DNA of 64,000 nt from Muricea muricata. Its lineage: Eukaryota > Cnidaria > Anthozoa > Malacalcyonacea > Plexauridae. This document shows positions 24,621 to 58,817 of this stretch, piece after piece. Position 1 is the first letter of the stretch. Every line of letters begins with the position of its first letter. The stretch spans positions 27,051,746 to 27,115,745 of the forward strand of contig OY979717.1 in the NCBI GenBank assembly GCA_963855995.1, written 5' to 3'. The notes beneath the pieces are model-generated. The model did not search any database. It was not told the DNA's origin and saw nothing but the letters and a program-made list of their open reading frames with translations. The translations under genes were made by a program, and so were the position numbers.

Positions 24621-26699
24621 TAATTGATCATTGCTTTTGGCAATGCATTTCTCGATGCATTTACACACATTTTACGCCCAATATACCACCAAATTACATA
24701 AACGTCATTCCAAAGTCATTTGTTTTTGTTTGTTTGATAACCACGATAAGACAAGCTCAAGTTGGAGCTTTGGGTCAGTTACATGCAACGAACTCTATAA
24801 TTGTTATCACACAACTTTAATTGATAACAAATGTCTTAAAATTGTCACTCTTACATTTCCAGTTTCAAAAGGGGCTCGATTTCAAATCAGCTTTCAAACC
24901 AAACACTCGGGAGTTTGCAATGTTCCTAAAATTGAAAATAGCTAGTACGCTAGAAAATGTTGATGAAAACCTAGGAAATATGTTGAAAGAGTAATCGAGT
25001 ATTTATATCACGTTGTATTTCTTGTTAAATGAATTTGCTGTCACAACAAGCAGCATTGCAATTGCTGTAATTGTGTTGGCTTGTTCAACAGCTTTTGGTT
25101 ATGTTTCTCATGAGTTGCTGAATTCTACAAAATTGCTGTCTTACTATATTTTTTGAAAGCTTTCTGTCTTTTTGTAGTTTTACGTTGCATCATCTATAAC
25201 CACTGCTGTATAATCAAAGTTTGTTTTATTATGTTTTTAGATGGGAAATCAAGCAGTATTTTCTGCTCTTGTATCATTAATAATGTTTGTCAGATGTCGA
25301 TGAAAGTTCTTATACTGCTATTCCAACGTACACACATTAAAATCTCACAATTTGTAGCAAGTTTGCAAACAATCTGTCAACAACTTAGTTGTGCAGGCAC
25401 GATTTGTTGCAAGTTGTCAACAAGTTTGCAGGCCTGCCAAGGCTTGCAGGCAAGAATGAAGGACATTTGACGGTCTTTAAATTATTGGTGATGTGTCACA
25501 TATTGCAATTTCCGTTCCAGGAATGAGCAACAGCGCAAACGGCAATTGTATGTACAGACAACAAGCGGTGCTGTATGCTGATCTATACATTGATTAATAT
25601 ACAATTTTTTACTTCCTATTCAGCACTGACCAGGGACATCTTCTGCACAATCAAGAAAAACATTTATATTTACTTGTTATTACATGTTCTTCATTGTACT
25701 CCAAATTCACTTTCTTCGATCTACATATAAGACATATAACACTTTTAGGTTAGCACTGCTAACATTTTTCTCCTTGCTACTGGAAAGTGTTGTTAAATGC
25801 TTCCTAACTCTTCAGAAAAGGGACTCTTCTTCAGCATTACCGTGAACATTACCAAAACACGGCCAGCACGATATGTGACACTGACTAAATCATCATGCAT
25901 CAACTCGAATGATAGTTTCCACGTTTGCTTATGAAGTAAAATTATCTAATTCCAATCACTGATGAAGGCACAAGAATTTCACCTACATCTCTAGTACTAT
26001 TTTAGCCTTTATGAATTAAATATAGTGTTGGAATCCTTCCACAAAGCACAAGACAGTCTCAAATGAGCATTTCCGCAGCAATATATTTAGGAAGCGGGAA
26101 TGCATGTGTACATCAATATCCAAAGGGAAATTTTTGATGGCATAAAAACGGTTTTGAGGAACTGAAGGCATGCATTGTAGAATGTATTCACATCAGTTCG
26201 AGAAATATCACCTTCTTCCAACACATTCTTTGACTTCTTTCTAGCCAAAAGACCAACAAATAACTTGTCATATGTTAAGTAATTTGTTGGATTCTCAACT
26301 ATTATTTCGACTCTGCATTGGAAAATCCCCCTCTCCTACATTTGCTTCATAAAGCAACTAAGAAGAGCGTAGAATTAGCAGTGAATAAGACGTCATAAAA
26401 GATATGGATTAATGGATCAGATCTTAGCGACTGGAGGTTGAGATTTGTCAAACAATGCAGAATGATTTGTCAAATAAACCAGAACTGTCATGATCAACAT
26501 TATTAATTATTGTGCATAACAAATTTTAGCTGTATTATGCAAAAAATAGTAATACCGGTCTGTAGTGTAGGGGTTTTTAAATGCCTCAACTTATGTATTC
26601 AAGGGAGATTATGTTCTTTCACCGTCTCTTATTTCCGGATTCTGTGAAAGAAAGGAACTTTGTAGTGTCAGGAACATATTAAACAGTACTCTTGGAAGA
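24621..26699. other. No gene recognised
   Basis: AT-rich sequence with short open stretches only. I see no domain, RNA gene or strong repeat. Confidence 0.4.
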
Positions 26700-27430
26700 G
26701 TACCCAGCTAACGATCACTGTGAAACTTGATGATCTTATGATATTCTTGATCACAAAGCAAACAGAATTCAGCCAGAAGATTCTCACGTTTTGAATAATC
26801 GAAATAGAATAGATGATTCACACGCAATTCTTTGATCAAACCCATTAAAACAATTTTCAAAGACATTGCAGTATTATGTGCTATATGGCAAGGGCATCCT
26901 ATCAGCATTATGTGTGGATTTAGCTTCCTTGCTTCAACAAAAAATGAGCGATGTTTTCCCGCATTAACAGATGTGTTATAAACTCCAAGTGAGACACAAT
27001 TGTGCCGACACATTATTTGCCTCATGACATATCAATTGCAACAAAGGCATTATTTATTAACAAGAAAATTGCTGCAGGCAATATCAAGGATTTGTCACAA
27101 CTTTATGTTGTTTTATATCAAACAGTCTAACAGTCACAGGGTTTATTTTCTCCAGATTTTGATCATTGCTACCATCAGTAGAGACAGAATGACGATCACG
27201 CATCTGATCCGTCATTTTGGCTTGGAGATCAGGTTTAATAGCACGCTTCAAACACACGTTGATTTTAACTGGAACGACCACATGCATATGCACTTGCAAT
27301 TTAGGAATAAGGAAAATGTATTTAAGGAGAGCTCGAATGTGGTCGGCGACCGCAACAGGCAAATTATGTTCTGCTAGAAATCCAGTCATCTTTACCTCCG
27401 CTTTCCGAACTACTACGTTTAAAGGCTGAT
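26700..27430 (-). pseudogene. hAT-like (ZBED/SCAND3-type) transposase fragment
   Basis: On the minus strand two frames together give a run typical of animal hAT-derived transposases. Blocks are FLAEHNLPVAVADHIRALLK, then STDGSNDQNLEKINPVTVR, then FFVEARKLNPHIMLIGCPCH and IAHNTA. The N-terminal BED finger and the C-terminal dimerisation region are missing, and a stop and frame change lie near 27030-27080. It is a dead fragment. Confidence 0.65.
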
Positions 27431-29849
27431 CCCTTCCGTAAAAGGCGGAATCTATTTCTCATTGGTGTCGTTTTATGCTAAGCATGTTTTTGTGATCGCT
27501 TCCAGTACAATAGGGAGCTAACGCAACTAAGATGGGAAGACTGCTAACAAAACAATTACATTAATTGATACATACTTACATGTTTAGCAGCGCGTTTACG
27601 TCGTCCAAGCGTTGTGGACAATGCCAAAATACATATTTTTAAGTCGTGTACAATACGCTAGCAACTCAAACCGTGATAGCCACTATTTTTTAGCAAAGTA
27701 ATCAAAACTTCTCTAAACGTTAAAGCTCATTTTTACTCGTTCGAGACTTCAATATATTCATTATTATTGTTTCACGATTATATCCGAAGCATATAAGAAA
27801 TGTAAAAATATGATAAAACCGAACGGAGAAATTTTTACGGTTATTACGTTACTGTTCGGTATAGTTCGTTCAAACCGTAGTCAATGTAAACATTAATTGC
27901 TTAGCCACTATGCACAACCCAGTTGATATTTTATGGAACCATCATCTTGGAAGCTAATTAATAAAATATTCAGTTTATATATATATCGTCAAACTGATGG
28001 ATCACATAGAGTATCTTTAGATGAAACTACAATGGTGTTGCTAAGATAATCTTTGGATCATACCGCCTTCCAAGATCGTATACGTCCTTTTTAAGGTTAA
28101 CCCACACGTTTTTTCGTTAGATTGACGCCTGGAGATCACGTTGGATATTCCTTTTTCCATACTTTATTAAAACGGAATTCAGGCTTATATTGACAGAAAG
28201 TCGTGGGGTATGTCATGGCGCAATATCTGATATTGAATATCATACAAGTCGAAAGACTTGCCATTTTGCCATCTCGAAACGCCATTTCGGCTTCATCTAA
28301 ATGTGATCAAGTTACGAGTTTGACGATATGAATGGACTTTTACTCTTTTTTCTCTTCAAATTTGTCTTACTTTGAAGCACAAAAATATCAGGAAAATGGT
28401 GAAATCGGCCGAGATATGATTTTACGCCAATGTTGGGATCCGATTTTTTTCCCCAAAATAATTAAGAGTTTTCCGGCACATGTTATACGTCCATGCAGCA
28501 CTACGTACGTCAGGCAAAAATAATTCAAGCTCACTGTTACACCGTTTATCGATGTTTTCTTTAAATATTTGTGCTGCACACATCTTAATCAGGCAAAACA
28601 AATTCCTTAATACTGAAGCACACGATTTCCACATAATTGCGCATTTTCAGAAAGCATCATATTGACAGAATGTGCAGACTTTTACACGAATATGAACATC
28701 ACATATGAAGGCACGTATGAAATTGTAACGCTGAATAGAATTTCTGAGATTATTTTAAATTTGTATGACTGATAAAAATCTTAAAGATTCAAGGAAGCTA
28801 ACAGAGTTGACTAAAAAGTAGACAAAAAGCTATCCGTAGGACATTAAAGCAGTTCCTAGCCGTTCTTGAGTTAGTCAGTTTTAAAATTTTACAGCTCAGC
28901 CAGCTGTGGCGATATACGACAAAACAAAAAAACCTTGAATGCTCTGTAGACAGTTTCCTATTTAGTACTTTTACGTCATGCAACTCGTTTTTACATTTAG
29001 CTTCCTTGACATTTTACGATTTCTTTCAGTGATAGAAATTTATATTGTGATTTCAGATTTTTCAAATTTTTGGCTTTTTGCCTTAATTTCACAAATGCCC
29101 ATGCAGGGCCAGCGCCAGAAAGTCAGTAGGGGGAGGGGGGCTGTATAATTATGTGTTTGTGTTCTGCCTGACTAATTTCATTTGAAATTACTAACAACTG
29201 ACTTCAAAAGAAATTAGTTGGGCAGAAACTGAATACATGAATACACCCCCTCCCCTAATTAACATTTTAGCGCCCCTACGACCCTAACTGATGTCCGTAT
29301 TTATGTCAAAGTCCACAAATTCTCTCAGTTTGGTGCTTTCTTCTCAAAATGCTTTTACATATTCGCTACACCATAAAACTTCGGTACTTTGATGTGGTCC
29401 ACCATTAAGCATGGCTCCCACAAAGTAACATGAAAATCAATAAATTGGCCACGAAACACAGACGTGATAGGCAATAGCACAAAGAGAAATCATTGTTTTG
29501 ATAGATTGCATGCATATACGTGTCTTGGTATGAAAATTTCGTAGTTACTGTATTTCCCGGTATTAACAGATTGCATGTACATAGCTGCGTTTCTTCGTTT
29601 AATTGCACGCACATGGGGTGCATGTATGGATAGAAAATCTACTGTCTTACAATGTTTGTTGCTGTCGTTGCCCTCTGCGGTATCCCAAATAAACTATCTT
29701 AGTTTCCTTACCTTTACAATAAATTAGATAAAGTATTTTCAAGCTCAGTATTTCTACTTTAATTTACACAAAAACTGTATAGCTCTAAGCTTTCATTTAT
29801 TTACGATTAACAATATATTCAAAACTGGCTTATTGCATTCATACTTACT
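27431..29849. other. No gene recognised; short inverted repeat at 29161-29235
   Basis: Intergenic. The inverted pair ctgcctgactaatttc and gaaattagttgggcag lies between a g-rich run (near 29132) and a c-rich run (near 29245), giving a foldback of about 130 bp. Nothing else is supported. Confidence 0.4.
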
Positions 29850-29981
29850 TCAATATATGTCCATTCCATTGCTAGCATTTGATCGTCTATCCTTCTGTTT
29901 GTGGTGAGAGAGACGCCAAATCCACATCGCCGCAAAGTTACCAGCAAGCACCAAAACGAACCAAATATACAGTTGTAACAG
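29850..29981 (-). CDS. Possible terminal exon, single transmembrane segment (unassigned)
   Basis: Minus strand, after a possible acceptor gctgtgcag, an open run encodes a hydrophobic stretch LYIWFVLVLAGNFAAMWIW, then a basic tail and a tga stop. It resembles the end of a single-pass membrane protein. No other exon of such a gene was found, so it may be chance. Confidence 0.2.
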   Translation of the reverse strand: MLQLYIWFVLVLAGNFAAMWIWRLSHHKQKDRRSNASNGMDIY

Positions 29982-30112
29982 CTGCACAGCATCATGATAG
30001 CAGCAGAAGTATGATCATGCTTGGTTTATGGCTTTTATTATGCAAATTTTAATGTGTTAGCATTGATTACTTTATTAACATGCGTTTGCATAAAAATAAA
30101 AAGGTAGGCAAT

Positions 30113-30296
30113 CGTAATTTTGAGTGCTCTAAGGCGCTCAATATTTAACATACAGAAATATTTCTTTCACAGTTCGAAAGACCAGGCTTTTAGCCCTTGA
30201 ATGCTACCGTTATAATTGTAAAATGTGAAGAAAAATTGAGCAAATACGAATGAGATTAAAATTGCCAGTTGAGATCGCATTTTTTTTACCGTTGGA
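30113..30296 (+). repeat. Dispersed repeat, copy of 59-240
   Basis: Same orientation as 59-240, with matches such as tttctttcacagttcg and gtgaagaaaaattgagcaaa and similar ends near gcattttttt. Confidence 0.65.
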
Positions 30297-30989
30297 AATT
30301 GACTGAAAATCGTTTGATATCTAATCCTACTTGGCTTGGTAAAATTGACAAATTCTAGGTAGGTAGGTAAAACTAATGCATCTTATTAGCAACGTTAATT
30401 GTTTCTAGTGATAGGTAAATGATTAATGGCATTTTCTTTTGTTCAAAGGTCAAAATATACTATTTTGACGGTTAGTTTCATTTGATTGGTCTTTGCTCAA
30501 TTTTTTTGTCAAATTTCAGAGAAAAATAATGATAGTCGACAGATATCTGGTCTGTCCGACTTTGAAAAATGATTTATAATATGTAGATTGAATAATGAAC
30601 GCGATAGAGCACACCAAAGTTTGATTACCTTTTCTGATGCACCCTGTAATGCTCAAATGATTCAAGCGCTTGGATTCATACCTTTTTTTTTATTAAAATG
30701 CCTTACAAATTGTGCGATAGGTCCTTTATAATAATAATGACTTGAAACTAATGCATTATCATTATACAGAGTGTGTCAAATTGTCTACCTTTTCAAATCA
30801 ACTTGTAGAAAGTGAGTAAAAATGATGCCATCAATATTGAAATTCGGTGCGAATTTATTGCTGGAATTAGACAATTCCCATGCACACAGCCAAAAAAAGT
30901 TCCTTGCAAATTTCAAAATGTGTAGAAATTTTTCTTTGTTTTGTTGTAGGCTAAAGCTAGGCGAGTCCAATTTTTAAAAGATTATGCCT

Positions 30990-31700
30990 AGGTGATCAAG
31001 CCAGTCGCAAGGTAAAAACAACCACTCGAATGCCTACATGGGTTATCCTGCACCAACTATTTCACTACTAAAGGAGAAACTTCACAAAAAGAGTTTTACC
31101 TTTGAGCGCCTCACTTAAACCTCTTGTTAAGGCACTGCTCGCCGGCGTCGATAAGCAGTTTAATTGCGCATTCGATGATGAAAAGATAATCGCTGCTGCA
31201 ATTATTCATCCTAAATTTAAAAATACGTAGACCAATGACCAAAATGTGTTTAGCGAAGGTAAATATTGGTTGCTGAAAATATACCGTTAACTGAAAAGAA
31301 ATAAGCTAGTTTTTATAGATAACAGTGCTGCATCTGTGGGTTCTCTCATTTTCTTTCATCAGTTGGTTTTGTTTTTAGCCTTCGATTTTCATCCACACGT
31401 TCATGCAATGTTACTTCTTACATTGACGGGTATAGATTTTGTCAACAATCGTCTACTCTGTCAAGAACGTTTTTCGCCTACCGACACAGCTCTATAAGCT
31501 CCGCTGAGGATGATAAAGAGGATTTCTTCTTCAAGGAAATGACATATTTCTCGAAAGTCATGACACAGACTTCTCTATCTACAATAAATTGCCAAAACTG
31601 CGCCAAATCTATGTGGAGTTAATGAAACACCCCTGTCGCTGCCAGTGCTATACATGCCTTTTTACCTGTGATTATTTCAAGGGAGTGTGGAAATGTGGAA
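30990..31700 (+). pseudogene. hAT-like transposase C-terminal remnant
   Basis: On the plus strand, frames give KPLVKALLAGVDKQF, then EKIIAAAIIHPKFKNT, and later KLPKLRQIYVEL followed by NTPVAASA in a shifted frame. This order matches the pre-dimerisation and hATC dimerisation regions of hAT transposases (normally YNTPLPSSAAVERLF). Several stops and shifts are present. Orientation is opposite to the fragment at 26700-27430. Confidence 0.6.
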
Positions 31701-32240
31701 ATATAATGGATTTAGACTTTTGAAAGACGCGTAATTGAAAAGCCTTTTCAAAAATCTCAGTTGCTCCTTCTTTACTAGGTACATATGGGACACGGTATAT
31801 CTACTGTACCACAAAGTGCATCACACATGCATTGTTTATAAAAAAGGAGATTTTTAAAACCATCTATATACCCTTGTAGCTATGCATGCATATTCACATA
31901 GTAGGATTTTTTGCAGTAGAGGACATTATGCCAATTTCATAAAATGTAACACAAAACATAATCCGAAGATTAGCATCTTTTAACCTAAAGTACGAGTTAA
32001 ACCTAAAGTATAATTAATATTTCATTTTTATATCACAAAATTATATCAATTTCTCAGTGTGAAATGGTGCGTACAAGTTAAGACCTTTCGTTACATTATG
32101 TCAGACAAACATTTTCCAGCTTCCAATATGATATCAAGACTTAAATTGAATAAATTCTACTTCTTTTCGATCTTCTACTATTATAGACGTGAAAGCTTTT
32201 TACTTGAATCATGTTTGTCAATATTAACCAAAATTTGTTG

Positions 32241-33270
32241 AAGGGAAATGGCAACAAAAATTTTTATTGTCCTATTTAAAAGAGACTCCAAAACAATATA
32301 TAAAAGTGTATTACAGAATTTTTACATCTGGTGAGATCTTGAAATCTTTAGTTGTCCGCCATCTTGGATATTTGTAGATATGCATGTACGTCACAACTGG
32401 GGTCACGCAATTTATTTTTCTTACGACACAATGATTAATCTTCCCCAATAAGCACACACATGGTAAGTGTTTCGGATTTTAACTCGGACTGAAAAGGTTT
32501 GAAAAAATTTTGTTGGTGGTAGGTATTTAGGAGAAGCTTTGAATGGCTTATCCCTGTTGTAACGTCCCATAACATCGTTAATGAGATTAAAAATTAATCG
32601 AAGATGGCGGACAGTTCGATAATTTAGCTGACAATATCTCCCGAAGTAAAACAGATATAAAAATTTTGTAACAGACTTCTAAAAGTTGTTTCAGAGTTTC
32701 TTTCAAATGAGAAAATAGAATTTTTTGTTACTATTTCCCTTTAAAGGGAAATGGCAACAATTGTTTTTATCGTCTCATTTGATAGAGACTCCAAAACAAT
32801 ATATAGAAGTCTATTACAGAATTTTGATATCTGTCTTATATGGTGAGATATTTTAACTTGAAATCCTTAGTTGTCCGCCTTCTTGGATATTTGTGGATAT
32901 GCACGATACGTCACAACTAGGATATGATCACGCGATTTTTTTTCTTACGACACAATGCTTAATATCCTGTCATAACCGTATGTACGGCAAGTGTTTCGGA
33001 TTTCAGCACGGACTGAGAAGATTTCAAACAATATTTAGTTGCTGGTAGGTATTTAGGAGGTTTTCGATAGGCTTATCCCTGTTGTGACGTCACCAAAACA
33101 TTGTTAATGAGGTGAAAAATTAATCCAAGATGGCGGACAGTTCGTTGATTTAGGTGAGAATATCTGCCGAAGTGAAACAGATAAAAAAATTTTGCAATAG
33201 ACTTTTATTTATTGTTTTAGAGTCTCTTTCAAATGAGACAATAAAATTTTTTGTTGCCATTTCCCTTTAA
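32241..33270. mobile_element. Two tandem MITE-like units sharing agggaaatggcaac ends
   Basis: Units 32241-32740 and 32745-33270 are about 80 percent identical. Each starts agggaaatggcaaca and ends in its complement (tgttgccatttccct, degenerate in unit 1). The junction ccctttaaaggg and the right end ccctttaaac put TTAA between and after the units, and the left flank is ttga. This fits TTAA-targeting elements (piggyBac or Kolobok type), but no transposase is present. Both units contain gttgtccgccatcttgg-like and inverse ccaagatggcggacag segments, so each also folds on itself. Confidence 0.7.
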
Positions 33271-33415
33271 ACAATAATTACATGTTAGTTTCAAGTCTTT
33301 TTCTTCCCACTTACTTTTGTGTATAAATTTCTCTACATAAGGGAAATTTTATTATTAATGAAATCAAATCAAATCATAAAGCTGTAGCGATAATTCTTAT
33401 GCGTTTTTGCAGCCT

Positions 33416-33620
33416 CAAGCAATGCGTCAACCACAATTTTGTTCGTTGAAAAAGGTGACTGACTGGGTCTTGTAAAGCGTACATGCCAAGCTATTACTAT
33501 GATGAAAGCCAAGCAAAATGTATGCCGCTCATATATGATAGTTGTTGCGGGAACAAGAGCCGATTCCCAAACCCTTGAAGAGTGTCAAAAGCAATCTGAT
33601 AGAGGTAGCGTGTTTAAGGC
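33416..33620 (+). pseudogene. Broken Kunitz (BPTI-type) domain exon
   Basis: After an acceptor-like tttttgcag, three frames in sequence give FCSLKK, then SCKAYMPSYYYDESQAKC followed by MPLIYDSCCGNKSRFPN, then EECQKQS. That is the Kunitz spacing C-x-GxCKA-xxPxYYYD-x-C-x(3)-Y-x-x-C-x-GN-x-F-x-EEC. One frame change lies near 33470 and another near 33584. The last cysteine is not seen. A protease-inhibitor-type domain that has decayed; no surrounding exons were found, and no function is claimed. Confidence 0.6.
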
Positions 33621-34849
33621 CTTTCTGCTTGTTTCTGAATATTCACACATTATTCAGCCCTGATAGACGCAGTGAATCCAGACATTTTCAATATTCCATT
33701 ATTCCTTGCTCTAAATAAAATCTAAGTAATAGGGTGTAATAATTAATGATCAACAAGCAAAGGCTTCATTGACAGCGAACATAGTCATCAGTGATTTAAT
33801 GTATTTTATCAAAGAAATGCTGTGTAATGGAAATGCAGTTAGTTAAGTTATTAGCGCGTTACTAGAAACTCGTTACATTTTTAAAAGGTACACTGTCTGT
33901 AGTCTTACTGCTCAAAGTGTAAAATTAATTTGCATGTTGTTAAAGTACGGTAGTTTCATAACTTGTTTTTGATTAAAACCTCATAAAATTTTGCGCAGCT
34001 GAAATTTTAAAATGTTGCCATATATAATTTGGCGAATCGGTCATGAAATACATCTCAGTCATTTGGTTTTAAGGCATAGTTAAACAACGACCTTGCATGA
34101 TAATGGCTTTTTATCCTATATATTTCCATATGCTATACATTTTCCTCATTGCATATCGCTATTCCATAATGTTTAAAAACGCTTTTGCATTGGGTTACTG
34201 CCTTCGTTCAAATCAATGACTATTCTCCAGGTCATGCATGCATATTGAAAACCGACGATTACTGCCAGATCATGCAAAACGTCTCGAGATTTCAGGTTCC
34301 AGACGACAGATACATAGCTAAATTAGGCAGAAATGCTCCCAGGGAAAGAAAACCTAAACACAAAGCAAAACATTTATACAGATGGCTCCCATGGCCGCAA
34401 GCTATGAAAACCTCAAGAATAGATGTTTGTTGAAATACAGTTCCGCAAAGCCTCGTACGATATTGGCAGTTAGAAAGCATGGTTTCCTGTTTCGCAAAAA
34501 TAGCAACAATGAAAGAATTATTTCTGTAGATTAAATAATGAGCACGTCAGAGCAATCCAAATTTCGATTACCTTCATTTATACACGCACCCTGTAACACA
34601 CAAACGCTATCGCTAACTTTTGGTAATAAATATTTCCAGTGTTTTCGCTGAAAAAGTCCCGTGGAAAGACTGGCTGAAAGCTTCAACAGCGTTTATCGAC
34701 ACCGCCTTACAATATTTAAATGCATTGTTCACAACTATAATTATTCACTTCCTTTCAATTGACTGTTTGTCTTAGGACGTTGCCGTCACGTTGCCGCTCT
34801 GTAAATCGCAAAGTCCCTACTGTACGGCTACGGCCGGACTATTCAGCAA
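33621..34849. other. No gene recognised
   Basis: AT-rich, no supported coding sequence. An 82-codon open stretch at 34185-34433 resembles nothing I know. Confidence 0.35.
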
Positions 34850-35847
34850 CTTTTACATAAAGTTCTCAAATCAGCAGCATGCGACAAAACATCAAAGTAT
34901 GTTCTGGTGAATGACCTTAAAGTATGAAAAAATATTATTATTTGCGTGAAGTATCAATGAAATATGTCCAGTAAGGTATTTTTTCATTAGCTATATAGCA
35001 CTTCCCTAATCACTACCATGTCAAGGTCGTTTTAAAAGCAACACAACAATCTCGAAACTGTTTATTGCTCACTCAAACAGTCTCCAATGTGTGTAAAAAA
35101 CTTTGGTTAACGCCTTGTTTTCAACACATTCTTCGTTGTTTTTAAACTGGTGAAAAAAGCTTTCTCATTCATTAAAAATTGTTTCAAATACTGTCATCAA
35201 AATTAATATCACTGCCGTATTTGTTACCTTTAACTGACATTTTTTAATTATAAGTCTGCAGTATTGCATGTTATTAAAATGTGTTATTAAATAGATTCAA
35301 ACCAAGTATTTAATTAAAAGGATCATCTCCTAACGAGAATGTAAATATTTTATGCTTCAGGAAAAAAAATGGAGTCGGTAGCATAAAAGTATATAAAAAT
35401 ATTAAGAATTAAGGTAGGAAATAAGATGTTTACACTAAAATGATCGGGAATGTTAGATGATAAAGTTCATATACGTTTATTACAGCATGTACAAGATTAT
35501 TTGATAGGCTTAGTGTGATTCCTTTTAATAAATACAGGCGTGCCGAGCGCATTTTTGAGTGTGTGTTTTTCTTTGGACGAATTTGTCGGCAGAAATTTGC
35601 TACAATATACTGACGCTTTCGAACAAGTCACTGGCCTGTCGTTCTTTTCCAGCATAATCTCTTTTTTTACCGAGGAGATTCGTGATCATTTAATCCTGCC
35701 TAGGCCAAGTTCATCTTTCTTAATGAACAGTAGCGTTTAATTAATTCGAAAAACTGTTAGAAACAAATTTCGTACTTAATTGATCACGAACTGCAAGAGA
35801 GCTCACATAATAGAGACCTTCTTGGCTGGACGGTGAGCTCAAGGCGT
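34850..35847. other. 5' flank of channel gene 2
   Basis: Homologous to 10690-11931 upstream of gene 1. It includes the same ccgaaaaactgt and aacaaatttcg-like segments shortly before the start codon. The likely promoter lies here. Confidence 0.6.
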
Positions 35848-57164
<21,317 letters not shown>

Positions 57165-58135
57165 CCTATTATTACAAATATGTATGTTTCAAAACCAAAA
57201 TTATGAGCCGAATATATACATACGGCAATCAAGTAAAAATTAATAGTATAAGCAATGCAGTATAAGTAAACATAATATTTAATCAGACCCTAAGACGTCC
57301 CAGCCACAGGCATAGAATGGGAAATAACAGAAGGGCCACTCGACTACTACAGCCGGAAACTTTGAAGTTGTCGTCCCCACGCATGTGGCATTATGAATGG
57401 TCATTGGCATTATGAATGGTCATTAATTAAGGCCTTTTTCTACTCATCGCAAAACAAACTCGCAAGCTCGCTGTCAGTGCTTGCATCTAGTTAAAATAAA
57501 TGTCGAGTATTGGGATTGGATAAAATCACAGCATAAAGAACGGAAATCATGACCACTCAACTGAAGTTTGTGTGTCCACGCATATTACATTGCGCATCTC
57601 ATTATGCCAGCCATTCAATTGCATTTTCTGACCAATAAGAATGCTAAACTGGCTGGTGGCAGCCAGTAAACTGCATAATAATAGGGGGCCATGTTGCACG
57701 GCTGAATGGCCTTACTGTCCATTCGCTATACTGTGATAAAATCTCTCTGAGCGAGTCAGTATTTGTGATGAGTGCAAAAGAGATTCAGATTCTAGCCAGT
57801 CAATTGCATTTTCTGGCCAATAAAAACGCCGGACTAACTGTTCCGCTAGTACTCCGGTCAGTTAATTGCACAAAATAGGGGGACGTGTTGCACTGCTGAG
57901 TAGCCTTAATGTTTATAACCCAGCTCCTATCCAGTGAGTGTAACGAAAGTATCGTAACTACAAAATTACTTTAACTAAACGAGGAAATATAGCAGTGTAA
58001 TCTAAACCAATAAATATTTGTTTGATTTAACTATGATTTTTTGGCTAGCAGGTTTTTCGTGTACCATGTCCAATGTTCCGAATTTATTGCCGTTTCACAG
58101 AAATTACGTCAAACCAATTGATCATCGCCTTTTGG
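57165..58135. other. 3' flank of gene 2, duplicated
   Basis: Homologous to 24014-24620 with an expansion: the block attgcattttctg-ccaat...ttgca-tgctgagt recurs about three times near 57620-57910. Homology with unit 1 ends close to ttgatcatcgccttttgg at about 58135, where the BEL element region begins. Confidence 0.65.
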
Positions 58136-58817
58136 GAGAAGGAAAAATAACGGGATAATTAAAATCATAGAAACATTTGAGTCACGTAAGTTGGAAATTT
58201 GTCGTCATTGAAGTTTTGTACGCGTAGTCATAGTTTGACAATATAGAAAATCACGGAAATGAAGTGACCGCGATATACCGCGCTTTTGTTTCGCTTTCAC
58301 GTCTTTTGACATTGCTTTCATGTATTCTCTACAGGTTGGAACAGAACTCAGTTACCTGTTCAAAGACTATAGTAGAGATGAATCAATTAAAACATCCTTG
58401 TCCCTGTAACCGCCTTTTATATCCTAATTCTTCGTTAAGGTGGCCCACAAATCATTAACATTAGTCGGCTGGAAAGAAACCGCCGTGACGTAATAAATTA
58501 GTATCTATGTAAGTTTAGTTTATATAGTATATGTTACTTTAGGGTAAACTTATATAGTGTAATAACGAATATTTGCTAATGAATTATCCACGATTCCAAA
58601 CGATTGAAAATATACAAACAATGTATTTTATCACCCTTTCATATCACACAAAAACGTGAAAAGAGCCAAGCACATGTTATTGCCCGCGATTTATGGCTAC
58701 CCAGTACTTAGTGCTACCACAATATAACTAAATTATGGAAGTTCTGCACACTCCCCGGGTTGATTCGAAAACGAATCAACAATTAAATCGAAACTATCAA
58801 AGTCGTTATATAAATGT
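58136..58817 (-). mobile_element. Putative 3' LTR region of the BEL/Pao element
   Basis: On the minus strand the coding region ends at 58818. A purine-rich ccggggag then precedes tgtgcagaac at about 58750, a plausible polypurine tract and LTR start. The LTR end and the 5' LTR (outside the window) cannot be checked. Confidence 0.4.

Noticed and set aside
35833-35847. Upstream in-frame gtg as start of gene 2
   Set aside because: ATG at 35848 aligns with the start of gene 1; a gtg start is unlikely in an animal nuclear gene.
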